Shown: positions 49,250-57,469 of the stretch, piece by piece
Layout: each line of letters opens with the position of its first letter
Numbering within the stretch: the first letter of the stretch is position 1
Assembly (NCBI GenBank): GCA_016213205.1
Contig: JACRAZ010000098.1
Coordinates: 1 to 64,000 of the forward strand
DNA from: Burkholderiales bacterium
Lineage (GTDB): Bacteria > Pseudomonadota > Gammaproteobacteria > Burkholderiales > Burkholderiaceae_C
DNA: 64,000 nt
Reading direction: 5' to 3'
The notes under the pieces: generated by a model
The model's database searches: none
What the model saw: the letters and a program-made list of their open reading frames with translations, nothing else
What the model was told of the DNA's origin: nothing
Made by a program: the position numbers and the translations under genes

Positions 49250-49347
49250 GGCGGGTTCGGTGCGGTGCGCAGATCATTCCCGCTTCACACCATTCGGCAA
49301 ATAGAATGGCTTGAATGTGATGTATCACTGGCTGTGATGGAGAAGCC
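49250..49347. promoter_or_regulatory. Divergent promoter region nagAa / LysR gene
   Basis: 98 bases between the two start codons. ATTCCCGCT at 49276-49284 matches eight of nine bases of the left half of the NahR/NagR box as I recall it (ATTCACGCT-N2-TGAT), but the right half is not conserved. A cluster of GTGAT/ATCAC half-sites lies nearer the LysR gene (49317-49338). I could not assign -35/-10 boxes with confidence. Confidence 0.5.
49317..49338. promoter_or_regulatory. Three alternating GTGAT/ATCAC half-sites before the LysR gene
   Basis: GTGAT-GT-ATCAC-TGGCT-GTGAT contains two overlapping inverted repeats and ends nine bases before the LysR start codon. The second one, ATCAC-N5-GTGAT, recurs with the same spacer length at 50323-50341 after the LysR gene. 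Likely operator, possibly for autoregulation. Confidence 0.5.
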
Positions 49348-50295
49348 ATGGAGCTGTCGGACATCGACCTGAACCAGCTGGTGCTCTTTCAGCAGTTGAT
49401 GGTCGAGCGACGCGTGTCGAAGGTGGCCGACAAGCTGGGCCTCACGCAGCCGGCCGTCAGCAACACCCTGGCCAAGCTGCGGCGGCAGTTCGGCGATGAC
49501 CTGTTCGTGCGCACGCCCGGCGGCATGATGCCCACGCCGTTCGCGGAGCAGCTGGCCGAGCCCATCGGCTATGCGCTGGGCATGATCCACAGCGGGCTGA
49601 ACCAGCACAGCCGCTTCGATCCCGCCAGCGTGAAGCGCTCGGTGACGATCGGCATGACCGACATCGGCGAGATCGTGTTCCTGCCCACGCTCGTCGAGCG
49701 CCTGCGGCGCGAAGCACCGGGCGTCTCGCTCAGCACGGTGCGCACCACGGCCACGAGCCTGCGCGACGACATGGAAGCGGGCAAGGTCGACCTGGCCATC
49801 GGCCCGCTGCCGCAACTGAAGGCGGGCTTCTTCCAGCGCCGCCTGTTCCGGCAGCGCTATGTGTGCCTCTTCCGGCGGGGCCACGCGCTGGATCGCAAGC
49901 GCCTGACGCTGGCCGACTTCAAGGCGGCCGAGCACCTGGTCATCGTGTCGGCGGGCACCGGCCACGGCAAGGTCGACGACCTGATCCGGCGCGCGGGTGT
50001 CGAGCGCAGCGTGCGCCTGACCGTGCCGCACTTCGTGAGCGTGGGGCACATCCTGCGGCACTCGGACATGATGGCCACGGTGACCGAGCGCCTGGCGCAG
50101 AGCCTCGTCGAACCCTTCGACCTGGCCTACCGGCCGCACCCGATCGATCTGCCCGAGGTCGCCATCAACGTGTTCTGGCATGCAAAGGTGCACCGCTCGC
50201 CCGCGCACCAGTGGTTGCGCGGCATCGTCTTCGAGCTCTTCGGAGAAGACAAGACGCCCGGCCCGTCCTCGCCCAAGGCGCGGGCGATGCCCTGA
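49348..50295 (+). CDS. LysR-type regulator of the salicylate/gentisate genes (NahR/NagR-like)
   Basis: 315 residues. The N-terminal winged helix-turn-helix (LNQLVLFQQLMVERRVSKVA, KLGLTQPAVSNTLAKLRRQF, DDLFVRTPGGMMPTPFAEQL) has the form typical of the NahR/NagR/LinR subgroup. The effector domain (TIGMTDIGEIVFLPTLVERL, VDLAIGPLPQLKAGFFQRRL) follows; NahR-type proteins respond to salicylate. It is divergent from the first pathway gene, the usual position for its activator. The last 20 residues (DKTPGPSSPKARAMP) are a proline-rich tail without a counterpart in the family. Confidence 0.92.
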   Translation: MELSDIDLNQLVLFQQLMVERRVSKVADKLGLTQPAVSNTLAKLRRQFGDDLFVRTPGGMMPTPFAEQLAEPIGYALGMIHSGLNQHSRFDPASVKRSVTIGMTDIGEIVFLPTLVERLRREAPGVSLSTVRTTATSLRDDMEAGKVDLAIGPLPQLKAGFFQRRLFRQRYVCLFRRGHALDRKRLTLADFKAAEHLVIVSAGTGHGKVDDLIRRAGVERSVRLTVPHFVSVGHILRHSDMMATVTERLAQSLVEPFDLAYRPHPIDLPEVAINVFWHAKVHRSPAHQWLRGIVFELFGEDKTPGPSSPKARAMP

Positions 50296-50322
50296 ACGCG
50301 TTCGCCGGCCTGCTGCTTCGCA

Positions 50323-50341
50323 GCATCACTGCGGGTGATGC
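50323..50341. promoter_or_regulatory. Inverted repeat ATCAC-N5-GTGAT upstream of the GAF-Fis gene
   Basis: GCATCAC and GTGATGC are perfect 7-bp arms around TGCGG. The inner ATCAC-N5-GTGAT equals the motif upstream of the LysR gene. It lies 28 bases after the LysR stop, so it could be an operator for the next gene, or a hairpin terminator of the LysR transcript. Confidence 0.45.
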
Positions 50342-50457
50342 GCCACATTCGACCCACGCCATTGGCCTGTGGAGGGTGACGCGGGACCATCGGCGTCCAG
50401 GCTGCCCGACGAATCAGATGCGTCGAAGCGGCCGAGCCTCAGCGGACCGCGGTCACC

Positions 50458-51738
50458 ATGAACCACCTGCCGAACTCGTCTTTCCTGCAATCACGCCCGG
50501 CGCGCATCGCGCTGGCGCGCCAGCGCTTCTTCGAGGAAGGGCAGGCCCCGGGCGGCATGGTCGGCGAGGCCGTCTTCGAAAGCTGGGCGCGATGCCTGCG
50601 CCTGCACGGCAGCCCGCACGAGCGGGCCACCTTCCAGCCGGTGACGGCCAGCCGCACCCAGCTGGCCCTGCTGAAGAACCAGCCGTTGCGCCAGGCGTGG
50701 ATGGACGAATTGCCCAGGCTCGAGTCGATCCTCAGCACCACCAGTTGCGCGGCGATGCTGACCGACGCCACGGGCGTGCTGATCGGCGCGTCCTGCGTCG
50801 GCCGCTCACATGAGGAATTGATGCCGGTGGCCACGCGGCTGGGCGTGAACCTCTCCGAGGATGCCGTGGGGACCACCGCGCCGGGCGTGGCCGCCAGAAC
50901 CGGCAAGCCGGTCTGCGTGCTCGGCGGGGAGCACTTCTTCGACAGCGTGCAGTCAATGCACTGCGCGGCGGCGCCGATCCGCGACATCCATGGCCGGCTG
51001 GCCGGCGTGCTCGACATCTCGAGCGAGCACATTCCATTCGAATTCGATGCGGCTGCGGTGGCCGGCCTGTACGCCGGCGCGATTGAGAACCGCCTGCTGG
51101 TGGCCCAGTCGACGGAGCACCTGGTCGTCCGGTTCCAGGTGGCGCCGGAGCTGCTGGATTCGGCGATGGTGGGCCTGGTGGGCGTCGACGTGGACGGTCA
51201 CCATGCCTGGCAGAACGGCGTGGCCCAGAGCCTGCTGGGTGCGGTGAGGACGCAGGGACGCGACGCCCCGCGCACCCCGAAAGAAGGCCTGGGGCTCGCA
51301 TGGGCGCAGCTGGCCGGCCTGCCGGCCGTCGGCGCGGCGCCGTTGACGCTGCCCAATGGGCTGAGGGTGTGGGCCCGGGCCGAGATGCGGGCACCGGACG
51401 GGCATCGGGGCTTCGTCTCGGTGCCGCGGCCGTTGGTCGCCCCGCCGGCCGCGGATCCGGTCCGTGAGGTGCAGGACGCGCAGAAGGTGTCGGTAGCGTC
51501 TGTCTGCGTCGATGACGAAGTGGCCTCTGCCGCACCTGCCCCGGCGCACAAGTCGGAAGTCCCCGCCTCGGCGACCACGCCCCGCCTGCGGGAGTCGGAT
51601 CTCGAACTCATCCAGAAGATTCTGCGCGCCTGTGGCGGCAATGTCTCCGACGCCGCCGAGCGACTGGGCGTCTCGCGCGGGCTCATCTACCGCCGATTGC
51701 GCGCGGCAGGCCGGGCGGACAAGACCTCCACCGACTGA
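50458..51738 (+). CDS. GAF-Fis regulator resembling AcoR but lacking the AAA+ domain
   Basis: 426 residues. The N-terminal part (ARQRFFEEGQAPGGMVGEAV, FESWARCLRLHG) and the GAF region (MLTDATGVLIGAS, LGVNLSEDAVGTTAPGVAAR, HCAAAPIRDIHGRLAGVLDI) are those of acetoin-type AcoR activators. The usual sigma-54 AAA+ module with Walker motifs is absent. A PAS-like or linker stretch leads to a C-terminal Fis helix-turn-helix (LELIQKILRACGGNVSDAAE, RLGVSRGLIYRRL). Such shortened proteins act without sigma-54. Its stop is followed by a strong palindrome and then the GMC oxidoreductase gene, its probable target. Confidence 0.88.
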   Translation: MNHLPNSSFLQSRPARIALARQRFFEEGQAPGGMVGEAVFESWARCLRLHGSPHERATFQPVTASRTQLALLKNQPLRQAWMDELPRLESILSTTSCAAMLTDATGVLIGASCVGRSHEELMPVATRLGVNLSEDAVGTTAPGVAARTGKPVCVLGGEHFFDSVQSMHCAAAPIRDIHGRLAGVLDISSEHIPFEFDAAAVAGLYAGAIENRLLVAQSTEHLVVRFQVAPELLDSAMVGLVGVDVDGHHAWQNGVAQSLLGAVRTQGRDAPRTPKEGLGLAWAQLAGLPAVGAAPLTLPNGLRVWARAEMRAPDGHRGFVSVPRPLVAPPAADPVREVQDAQKVSVASVCVDDEVASAAPAPAHKSEVPASATTPRLRESDLELIQKILRACGGNVSDAAERLGVSRGLIYRRLRAAGRADKTSTD

Positions 51739-51746
51739 CCGCCGTG

Positions 51747-51767
51747 CGTGTTCCCAAACGGAACACG
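51747..51767. promoter_or_regulatory. Palindromic operator candidate between regulator and oxidoreductase genes
   Basis: CGTGTTCC and GGAACACG are perfect 8-bp arms around CAAAC, nine bases after the regulator stop and 126 bases before the oxidoreductase start. The TGTTCC/GGAACA form is of the kind bound by Fis-type helix-turn-helix regulators. A hairpin terminator is the alternative, but there is no T tract. Confidence 0.55.
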
Positions 51768-51892
51768 GCCGACTTCGCGTAATCCCGAAGTTCGTGACGA
51801 GGGGCTCACCCACCTACCGTTCGCTTCCGCAGCGCGTTGCCGACACACGGCCCAGGCGCGCTGCACGCTCACCCTGACCAATGGAGACACCG

Positions 51893-53635
51893 ATGAGCCA
51901 GAGCACCCCGTGGGAACCTGTCGACCAGGACTTGCAGGATCGACTTGAACACGCGCTGATGGCCGGGCGCATCAGCCGCCGCGGCTTCATTCGCGCGGCC
52001 GCCGCCGCAGGACTTGCGGGCAGCAGCCTGCACGTTCTGGCCGATGAGCTGGATGCGATCCGGGCCAACCAGGCCGAGCGCGCCAGGAAGCTGCAGCCGG
52101 CCTACGACTACATCGTGGTGGGCACCGGCAGCGCCGGCTCGGCGCTGGTCGGCCGCCTGGCGGCAGCGCGCCCCAACGCCAGCATCCTGGTGCTCGAGGC
52201 GGGCGACTGGGACACCGCGCCCTCGGTGATGGACCCCAGCGTCTGGTTCACGAACCTCGGCACAGAACGGGACTGGAAGGACGTGGCACTGCCCTCCAGC
52301 GGCACCAACGACCGGGCGATTCCGGAGCACATGGGCAAGGTCGTCGGCGGCGGCAGCAGCATCAACGCGACGATCTGGGCGCGCCCGTTCAAGGGCGACC
52401 TGGAGCACTGGGCGGCCGAGAGCGGCGATGCCGCCTGGGGCTACGAGCACGGCCTGTCGATCTACCGCCGCGTGGAGAACTGGCAGGGCAAGCCCGATGC
52501 GCGCTACCGAGGACAGGGGGGCCCGGTGTGGTGCCAGCCGGCGGCCAACCCGCACCCCTTGGCCCCGGCCATGCTGGCGGCCTGCCGCAGCCTGAACCTG
52601 CCCGTGCTCGACGACCAGAACGGCGCCCGCGAGGAGGGCAGCGGCGGCTTCGCGCTGATGAATCAGATCATCCGCGAGGGGCGGCGCCAGAGCATTGCGC
52701 GCTCGTACCTCTACCCGGTGCTGTCGCGCAAGAACGTGACGCTGCTGGTCAACACCCATGTCGACCGTCTCACGTTCGCCGGCCACCGCGCCACGGGAGT
52801 CGAGATCGGCGGCGCTTCGGGGCCTCGCCGCATCCAGGCCCGAAGCGAGGTCATCCTCTGCGCGGGCGGGATCAACACGCCCAAGCTGCTGATGCTCAGC
52901 GGCATCGGCGATGAAGCGCAACTGCGCGCGCACGGCATCAAGACGCTGGTGCACGCGCCGCAGGTCGGCCGCAACTTCCAGGACCACCTGCTGCACGGCG
53001 GCTGCATCTGGGAGCCCAAGGAACACATCCCGCACCGCAACAGCGCGGCCAACGCTGCGGGATTCGTCAAGAGCCAGGCGACGCTCGCTTCGCCCGATAT
53101 CAACCTGGTGCAGATCGAGCTGCCCTACGCCAGCGACGTGGTGGGCAAGCGCTATGCGCCGCCCAACACCAGCTGGGCGCTTTGCGCGGGCCTGGTGGCC
53201 CCCAAGAGCCGCGGCGAGGTGCGCCTGAAGTCCGCCAATCCGGCCGATCGGCCGATCGTCGATGCGCGATTCCTGAGCCACCCGGACGACGTCAAGGCGC
53301 TGGCCTACGGCATCGAACTGGCGCGCGAGATCGGCAACTCGGCCGCGATGGGCGACTTCGTCAAGCGGGAGGTGGCGCCGGGCCTGAAGCTCGCCGGGCA
53401 GGACATGGAGAACTTCGTGCGCGACGGTGCCACGACCTATTTCCACCAGGCCGGCACTTGCCGCATGGGCAAGGACAACGAAGCCGTGGTCGACGCCCGG
53501 CTGCGTGTCAACGGCGTCAAGAACCTGCGCATCGCCGACAGCTCGATCATGCCGCGCATCGCGTCGGTCGCCACGATGGCCAGTTGCGTGCTGATCGGCG
53601 AGCGCATGGCCGAGCTCCTCACGCAGCGCACCTGA
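51893..53635 (+). CDS. Tat-exported GMC-family alcohol oxidoreductase
   Basis: 580 residues from the ATG at 51893, preceded by GGAGA at six bases; an in-frame ATG at 51881 is the alternative. SRRGFIRAAAAAGLAGSSL near residue 27 is a twin-arginine-type signal, unusual for this family. The GMC core follows: YDYIVVGTGSAGSALVGRLA, GKVVGGGSSINATIWARP, VILCAGGINTPKLLMLSGIG, FQDHLLHGG, and the catalytic region FHQAGTCRMGKD plus LRIADSSIMPRIASVATMAS. It would oxidise an alcohol to an aldehyde with FAD. The salicylaldehyde-dehydrogenase-like gene is next, suggesting an aryl alcohol such as salicyl alcohol as substrate. Confidence 0.9.
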   Translation: MSQSTPWEPVDQDLQDRLEHALMAGRISRRGFIRAAAAAGLAGSSLHVLADELDAIRANQAERARKLQPAYDYIVVGTGSAGSALVGRLAAARPNASILVLEAGDWDTAPSVMDPSVWFTNLGTERDWKDVALPSSGTNDRAIPEHMGKVVGGGSSINATIWARPFKGDLEHWAAESGDAAWGYEHGLSIYRRVENWQGKPDARYRGQGGPVWCQPAANPHPLAPAMLAACRSLNLPVLDDQNGAREEGSGGFALMNQIIREGRRQSIARSYLYPVLSRKNVTLLVNTHVDRLTFAGHRATGVEIGGASGPRRIQARSEVILCAGGINTPKLLMLSGIGDEAQLRAHGIKTLVHAPQVGRNFQDHLLHGGCIWEPKEHIPHRNSAANAAGFVKSQATLASPDINLVQIELPYASDVVGKRYAPPNTSWALCAGLVAPKSRGEVRLKSANPADRPIVDARFLSHPDDVKALAYGIELAREIGNSAAMGDFVKREVAPGLKLAGQDMENFVRDGATTYFHQAGTCRMGKDNEAVVDARLRVNGVKNLRIADSSIMPRIASVATMASCVLIGERMAELLTQRT

Positions 53636-53680
53636 TCCTCGGACGCAGAACCGCGTTCCTTCACTTTCGAAAGGCATGCC

Positions 53681-55132
53681 ATGGAAACCCAACTCCTGAT
53701 CGACAACGAAGCCCGTCCGGCCCAGGCCGGCGCCACCTTCGAGCGGCGTCACCCCGTCAGCAATGCCGTCGTCACCCGCGCCGCAGCCGGCAGCGTGGCC
53801 GATGCCGTCGCGGCTGTCGACTCCGCCAGCACGGCCTTCAAGACCTGGCGGCATTCGGCGCCCTCCGAGCGGCGCCGCATCCTGCTGAAGGCGGCAGACG
53901 CGCTGGAGGCGCGCACCCCGGCCTTCGTCGAGGCCATGGCGGCCGAAGTAGGCGCCTCCGGGCTGTGGGCTGGATTCAACGTGTACCTGGCCGCCAACCT
54001 GTTCCGCGAGGCCGCATCGCTGGCCACGCAGATCCAGGGCGAAACGATTCCGACGGACAAGCCGGGGACGCTGTCGATGACCGTGCGGCAACCCGTCGGG
54101 GTGATCCTCAGCATCGTGCCCTGGAATGGCCCCGTGGTGCTGGCGGCCCGCGCGATTGCGTACCCGATCGTGTGCGGCAACACTGTCGTCTTCCGTGCTT
54201 CGGAGGCCAGCCCGCGCACCCACATGCTCGTCGCTGAAGCCCTGGTGGAGGCGGGCCTGCCACCGGGTGTGCTGAACATGGTGACAAATGCGCCGCAGGA
54301 CGCACCCGAGGTGATCGACGCGTTGATCGCCCACAAGGCTGTGCGCCGCATCAACTTCACCGGTTCCACGCGGGTGGGCCGCATCATTGCGCAGAAGGCG
54401 GCCACGCAACTCAAGCGTTGCCTGCTCGAGCTGGGCGGCAAGTCGCCCCTCGTCGTGCTCGACGATGCCAATGTCGACGAAGCCGTCAAGGCCGCGGTGT
54501 TCGGCTCGTTCCTGTACCAGGGCCAGATCTGCATGTCGACCGAGCGCATCGTCGTCGATGACGCGATCGCCGACGAGTTCGTCGCCAAGTTCGCGGCGCG
54601 GGCCAGGGAACTGCCCGCGGGCGATCCGACCAAGAATGCCGCCTGCGTCATCGGTCCGATGGTGGCGCGGGAATCCGGTGCACGGCTGAATGCGCTCATC
54701 GACGACGCGCTGGCCAAGGGCGCCACGCTGGCGGCCGGTGGCCGCGCCGACGGCGCGGTGATGCCGGCGACGATCGTCGACCATGTGAAGCCCGGCATGA
54801 AGATCTACGACGAGGAGACCTTCGGTCCGATCACGACCGTCGTGCGGGTGAAGGGCGCCGACGAAGCCGTCTCGGTGGCCAACGACACGGCCTATGGCTT
54901 GTCATCCGGCGTCTTCGGCCGTGATGTCACGCGGGCCCTGTCGGTCGCTCTGCAGATCGATTGCGGCTCGGTGCACGTCAACGGCTCCACCGTGCAGAAC
55001 GAGGCCCAGGCCCCCTATGGCGGCATGAAGGACAGCGGCTACGGCCGCTTCGACGGTCGCGCGGTGATCGACGAGTTCAGCGAGCTGAAGTGGATCACCC
55101 TGGAGCCCGCGGTCCAGCAGTACCCGGTCTGA
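53681..55132 (+). CDS. Aldehyde dehydrogenase, salicylaldehyde dehydrogenase-like
   Basis: 483 residues with catalytic features VPWNGPVVLAARAIAYPIV, NFTGSTRVGRIIAQKA, general base in CLLELGGKSPLVVLDDAN, and nucleophile cysteine in YQGQICMSTERIVVDD. Family stretches FNVYLAANLFREAASLATQI and QIQGETIPTDKPGTLSMTVR closely resemble NahF/DoxF-type salicylaldehyde dehydrogenases; vanillin dehydrogenases are the main alternative. It would produce salicylate for the divergent nag-type operon. It follows the oxidoreductase by 45 bases and its 3' end overlaps the gene on the other strand. Confidence 0.9.
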   Translation: METQLLIDNEARPAQAGATFERRHPVSNAVVTRAAAGSVADAVAAVDSASTAFKTWRHSAPSERRRILLKAADALEARTPAFVEAMAAEVGASGLWAGFNVYLAANLFREAASLATQIQGETIPTDKPGTLSMTVRQPVGVILSIVPWNGPVVLAARAIAYPIVCGNTVVFRASEASPRTHMLVAEALVEAGLPPGVLNMVTNAPQDAPEVIDALIAHKAVRRINFTGSTRVGRIIAQKAATQLKRCLLELGGKSPLVVLDDANVDEAVKAAVFGSFLYQGQICMSTERIVVDDAIADEFVAKFAARARELPAGDPTKNAACVIGPMVARESGARLNALIDDALAKGATLAAGGRADGAVMPATIVDHVKPGMKIYDEETFGPITTVVRVKGADEAVSVANDTAYGLSSGVFGRDVTRALSVALQIDCGSVHVNGSTVQNEAQAPYGGMKDSGYGRFDGRAVIDEFSELKWITLEPAVQQYPV

Positions 55133-55589
55133 CCGCGCGGCCATGACGAGTGGATGAGGCCGGCCCCACCTGGATCGATTCGAAGCCCAGGTGGTGCATA
55201 CATTCACGGGTGATCAGCAGGGCGGCGGCCACTTCGCGCCGTGCGACCACGGCGGCGCCCGGGTCGGGCCGACCCAGGGCAATCGATGCGAGCTGCTGAA
55301 ACAGGGCTTCGATGGCGTCACGGCTCATCACCGCGCCTTCGACGTCGAGGCCCGGCAACTGGCGCAGCGTCGGCTCGATGGTCGCCAGGCGGGCACCATG
55401 AGCGCGCTGCAGCTTGACGGCCATCAGCGCGTCTTCGATCACGTCGATCGCGTGCTCGAGTTCTGCGCCGGTCGGCGGGTCGTGGCGGAAGCAAGTGTTC
55501 GCGAGCGCTGCGGGGCTCGGCGCCACGGTGAGCGCCTCGCCGGCGCCGCTCTCCAGTCGGGTCGCCGTCGCGCTGAATCGCAGCTGCAT
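55095..55589 (-). CDS. Uncharacterised protein overlapping the aldehyde dehydrogenase 3' end
   Basis: 164 residues, MQLRFSATATRLESGAGEAL at the start; a GTG further upstream is possible. I recognise no domain, but PTGAELEHAIDVIEDALMAV, RDAIEALFQQLASIALG and AALLITRECMHHLGFESI have the regular amphipathic pattern of a real protein, in contrast to the shadow frames. The last 20 residues (SSTRHGRAVRPGTAGPRAPG) look like read-through past an older stop into the neighbour. It overlaps the convergent dehydrogenase gene by 38 bp. The decayed esterase lies directly upstream and may once have been its operon partner. Confidence 0.65.
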   Translation of the reverse strand: MQLRFSATATRLESGAGEALTVAPSPAALANTCFRHDPPTGAELEHAIDVIEDALMAVKLQRAHGARLATIEPTLRQLPGLDVEGAVMSRDAIEALFQQLASIALGRPDPGAAVVARREVAAALLITRECMHHLGFESIQVGPASSTRHGRAVRPGTAGPRAPG

Positions 55590-55600
55590 GGGGACCGGCG

Positions 55601-56136
55601 TCACGTCTTGCACTTCGACGACACGGCATCGTCCAGGCGTTGTGCAACGCGCTGCAGCACCCTCGCGTCGATGCCGTGGCCCAGGCCGGCGAACTCGTCG
55701 ATCGTGACCGTGGCGCCCAAGGTTCGCAGGCTCGAGGCCGCATCGATCGCCAGCGCGATCGGCATCACCGGGTCCTGGTCGCCGTTCATCAAGTGCACCA
55801 CCGTGTCTGGCGGCGCACGGCGTGGCGACAGGGCAAAGCGCCCGGCGATCGCGACGACGCGGCCGGCCAGCGCCTGGCCTTGCTGCGTCGACTCCAGCGC
55901 CATGATCGAGCCTTGCGAGAAACCGATCAGCGTCGTCGACGCGGCATCCGCCCCGGCCTCGCGCTGCCAATGGGCCAGCGGCGCCTGCACGCTGACCGCG
56001 GCCGCCGCTGCGCGAGAAGGCGGCCCAAGGGCTCCAGGTCCTGTGCGTTCGCACCCACCCCGTGAAACAGCAGCAGCAGTTCCTGCGGTCCCGAACCCGT
56101 TCGCGCGGGCCGCTGGAAGATCAGTGCACCTTGCAT
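55601..56136 (-). pseudogene. Phospholipase/carboxylesterase (YpfH-like), frameshifted and internally deleted
   Basis: The first part (MQGALIFQRPARTGSGPQEL, LLLFHGVGANAQDLEPLGRL) is in one frame up to about position 56010. The rest (AAAVSVQAPLAHWQREAGAD, TTLIGFSQGSIMALE, VHLMNGDQDPVMPIALA, FAGLGHGID) is in another. These are the oxyanion-loop, GFSQGS nucleophile, Asp and His regions of this alpha/beta hydrolase family. About 35 residues between VQAP and AHWQ that normally carry the GRQWFS motif are also missing. Two defects at one place argue for a real deletion rather than a single sequencing error. Catalytic residues survive but no full-length product can be made. Confidence 0.8.
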
Positions 56137-56181
56137 GAGTCGTGTTCCTTGTCGCGGCGTGGTGGGCGCTCGTTCGGAGGT

Positions 56182-56742
56182 CTATTTGCTGCCCAGGCCG
56201 AGCTGGTTCATGAAGTCCTGGTTGTCCCAGAACAGCCACTCGTGGTCCATCGTGCCATCTTTCCAGTGGGCGATGGTGGCCATGCCGATCGCAAAGCGCT
56301 TGCCGGTGGGCGGAACCGCCTTGCCGTCGGGCAGCGGCATTGGCCTCGTGAAGGTGCCGGTCATCACGCCGGTGACCGATGTCCAGGCACCCGAGCCGAA
56401 ACGGATCGGGTGGGTCTTGATCGTGATGTCCGGAGCGAAGACGAACATCGCCTTCAGGTCCTCGATGTGCCGGTCGATGCCGCGGGTTTCGTGGCCATCG
56501 GGCCAGGTGACGACGATGTCCTTGGCGTGGCTCTCGTGAAGCCGATCCCACTGCTGGTTGCTGAAGACATCGAAGTCCAGCGTGTCAAAGGTCTTCAGGT
56601 GGCGTTCGACCTTCGGTGTCTGGCGTTCGGATTTCGGCGGCGGGGTGGTCGGGCTTTCGGCGGGCGTTTGCGCCTGGGCGGCCATCGAAGCCCAGGAGAG
56701 CGTCGCGACGAGCGTGGCGGCAACGGTGATGCGGATGCGCAT
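56182..56742 (-). CDS. Exported SnoaL-like (ester cyclase type) protein
   Basis: 186 residues. A signal peptide (RITVAATLVATLSWASMAAQ) with an A-Q-A-type cleavage site is followed by a proline-rich spacer and an NTF2/SnoaL-like domain: FDVFSNQQWDRLHESHAKDI, VVTWPDGHETRGIDRHIEDL, MFVFAPDITIKTHPIRFG, GMATIAHWKDGTMDHEWLFW and DNQDFMNQLGLGSK. Family members are often called ester cyclases; the specific reaction is unknown and many have no proven activity. It is probably exported to the periplasm. It lies 32 bases downstream of the NADP-oxidoreductase gene on the same strand. Confidence 0.88.
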   Translation of the reverse strand: MRIRITVAATLVATLSWASMAAQAQTPAESPTTPPPKSERQTPKVERHLKTFDTLDFDVFSNQQWDRLHESHAKDIVVTWPDGHETRGIDRHIEDLKAMFVFAPDITIKTHPIRFGSGAWTSVTGVMTGTFTRPMPLPDGKAVPPTGKRFAIGMATIAHWKDGTMDHEWLFWDNQDFMNQLGLGSK

Positions 56743-56774
56743 GGGGGTGTCCTTGGAGGTGATCGTCGAGGAAC

Positions 56775-57407
56775 TCAGGCCTTGCGGATCCAGGTCGGTG
56801 CGATGGCGGTGCCGAGACCGGCGCCGTAGCCGAGGTAGATGTTCAAGCCGGCCAGGGGCTCGAGGTAGCGCGCGTTCTTCAGGCCACCCGCATCGACGAC
56901 CGAGAAGCCCATGCTCTTGGCAAGCGTGGTGGCCACCTGCTTGGCGCGCGCGCTGTCACTGGCAACGAACACGGTGGCCTGTTGCCCGTTGCCGAAGTCG
57001 GCACCTTCGGCCAGCACCTGCGCGAACAGCGTGTTGAAGCCCTTGACGACCTCGGCACCCGGCACGGCCTGGGCGATCTCTTCAGCCGCCGAGGTGCTGT
57101 GGCCCAGCGTCAGGCCCATGTAGTCGGGCGTCAGCGGGTTGGTGACGTCGATGACCACCTTGCCTTGAAGATGGCCTGCGGCCTTGAGCGCGCCCACGGC
57201 GTCGGCGTAGCCAGTTGCCAGCACGACGGCGTCGGCATCGGCGGCCGAGTTCGCCACATCGACGGCCCTGGCGCCTGGATTCGCGGCCGCCACCTGCGCG
57301 GCCTTGCTGCCTGTGCGCGCCACCACGCTGACCTGGTGACCCGCGCGGGTGAGTTGCCTGACGAACGCCGAACCCATGTTGCCGGCGCCGATGACGGTGA
57401 CTTTCAT
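56775..57407 (-). CDS. NADPH-dependent F420-reductase-like oxidoreductase
   Basis: 210 residues. Rossmann start VTVIGAGNMGSAFVRQLTRA, then HQVSVVARTGSKAAQVA, VVLATGYADAVGALKAAG, GKVVIDVTNPLTPDYMG and VVKGFNTLFAQVLAEG. These are signatures of the NADP oxidoreductase coenzyme F420-dependent (F420H2:NADP+/NpdG-like, also Fno-like) family; in bacteria that lack F420 the substrate is unknown. Divergent from a LysR gene with two palindromes between, so probably regulated by it. The SnoaL-like gene follows in the same transcript. Confidence 0.88.
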   Translation of the reverse strand: MKVTVIGAGNMGSAFVRQLTRAGHQVSVVARTGSKAAQVAAANPGARAVDVANSAADADAVVLATGYADAVGALKAAGHLQGKVVIDVTNPLTPDYMGLTLGHSTSAAEEIAQAVPGAEVVKGFNTLFAQVLAEGADFGNGQQATVFVASDSARAKQVATTLAKSMGFSVVDAGGLKNARYLEPLAGLNIYLGYGAGLGTAIAPTWIRKA

Positions 57408-57469
57408 GCTGTGACTCCTGTGGTGGATGCAGCACCTCGGCTGCGATGTCCTCACTCTAGGTGTTCTAC

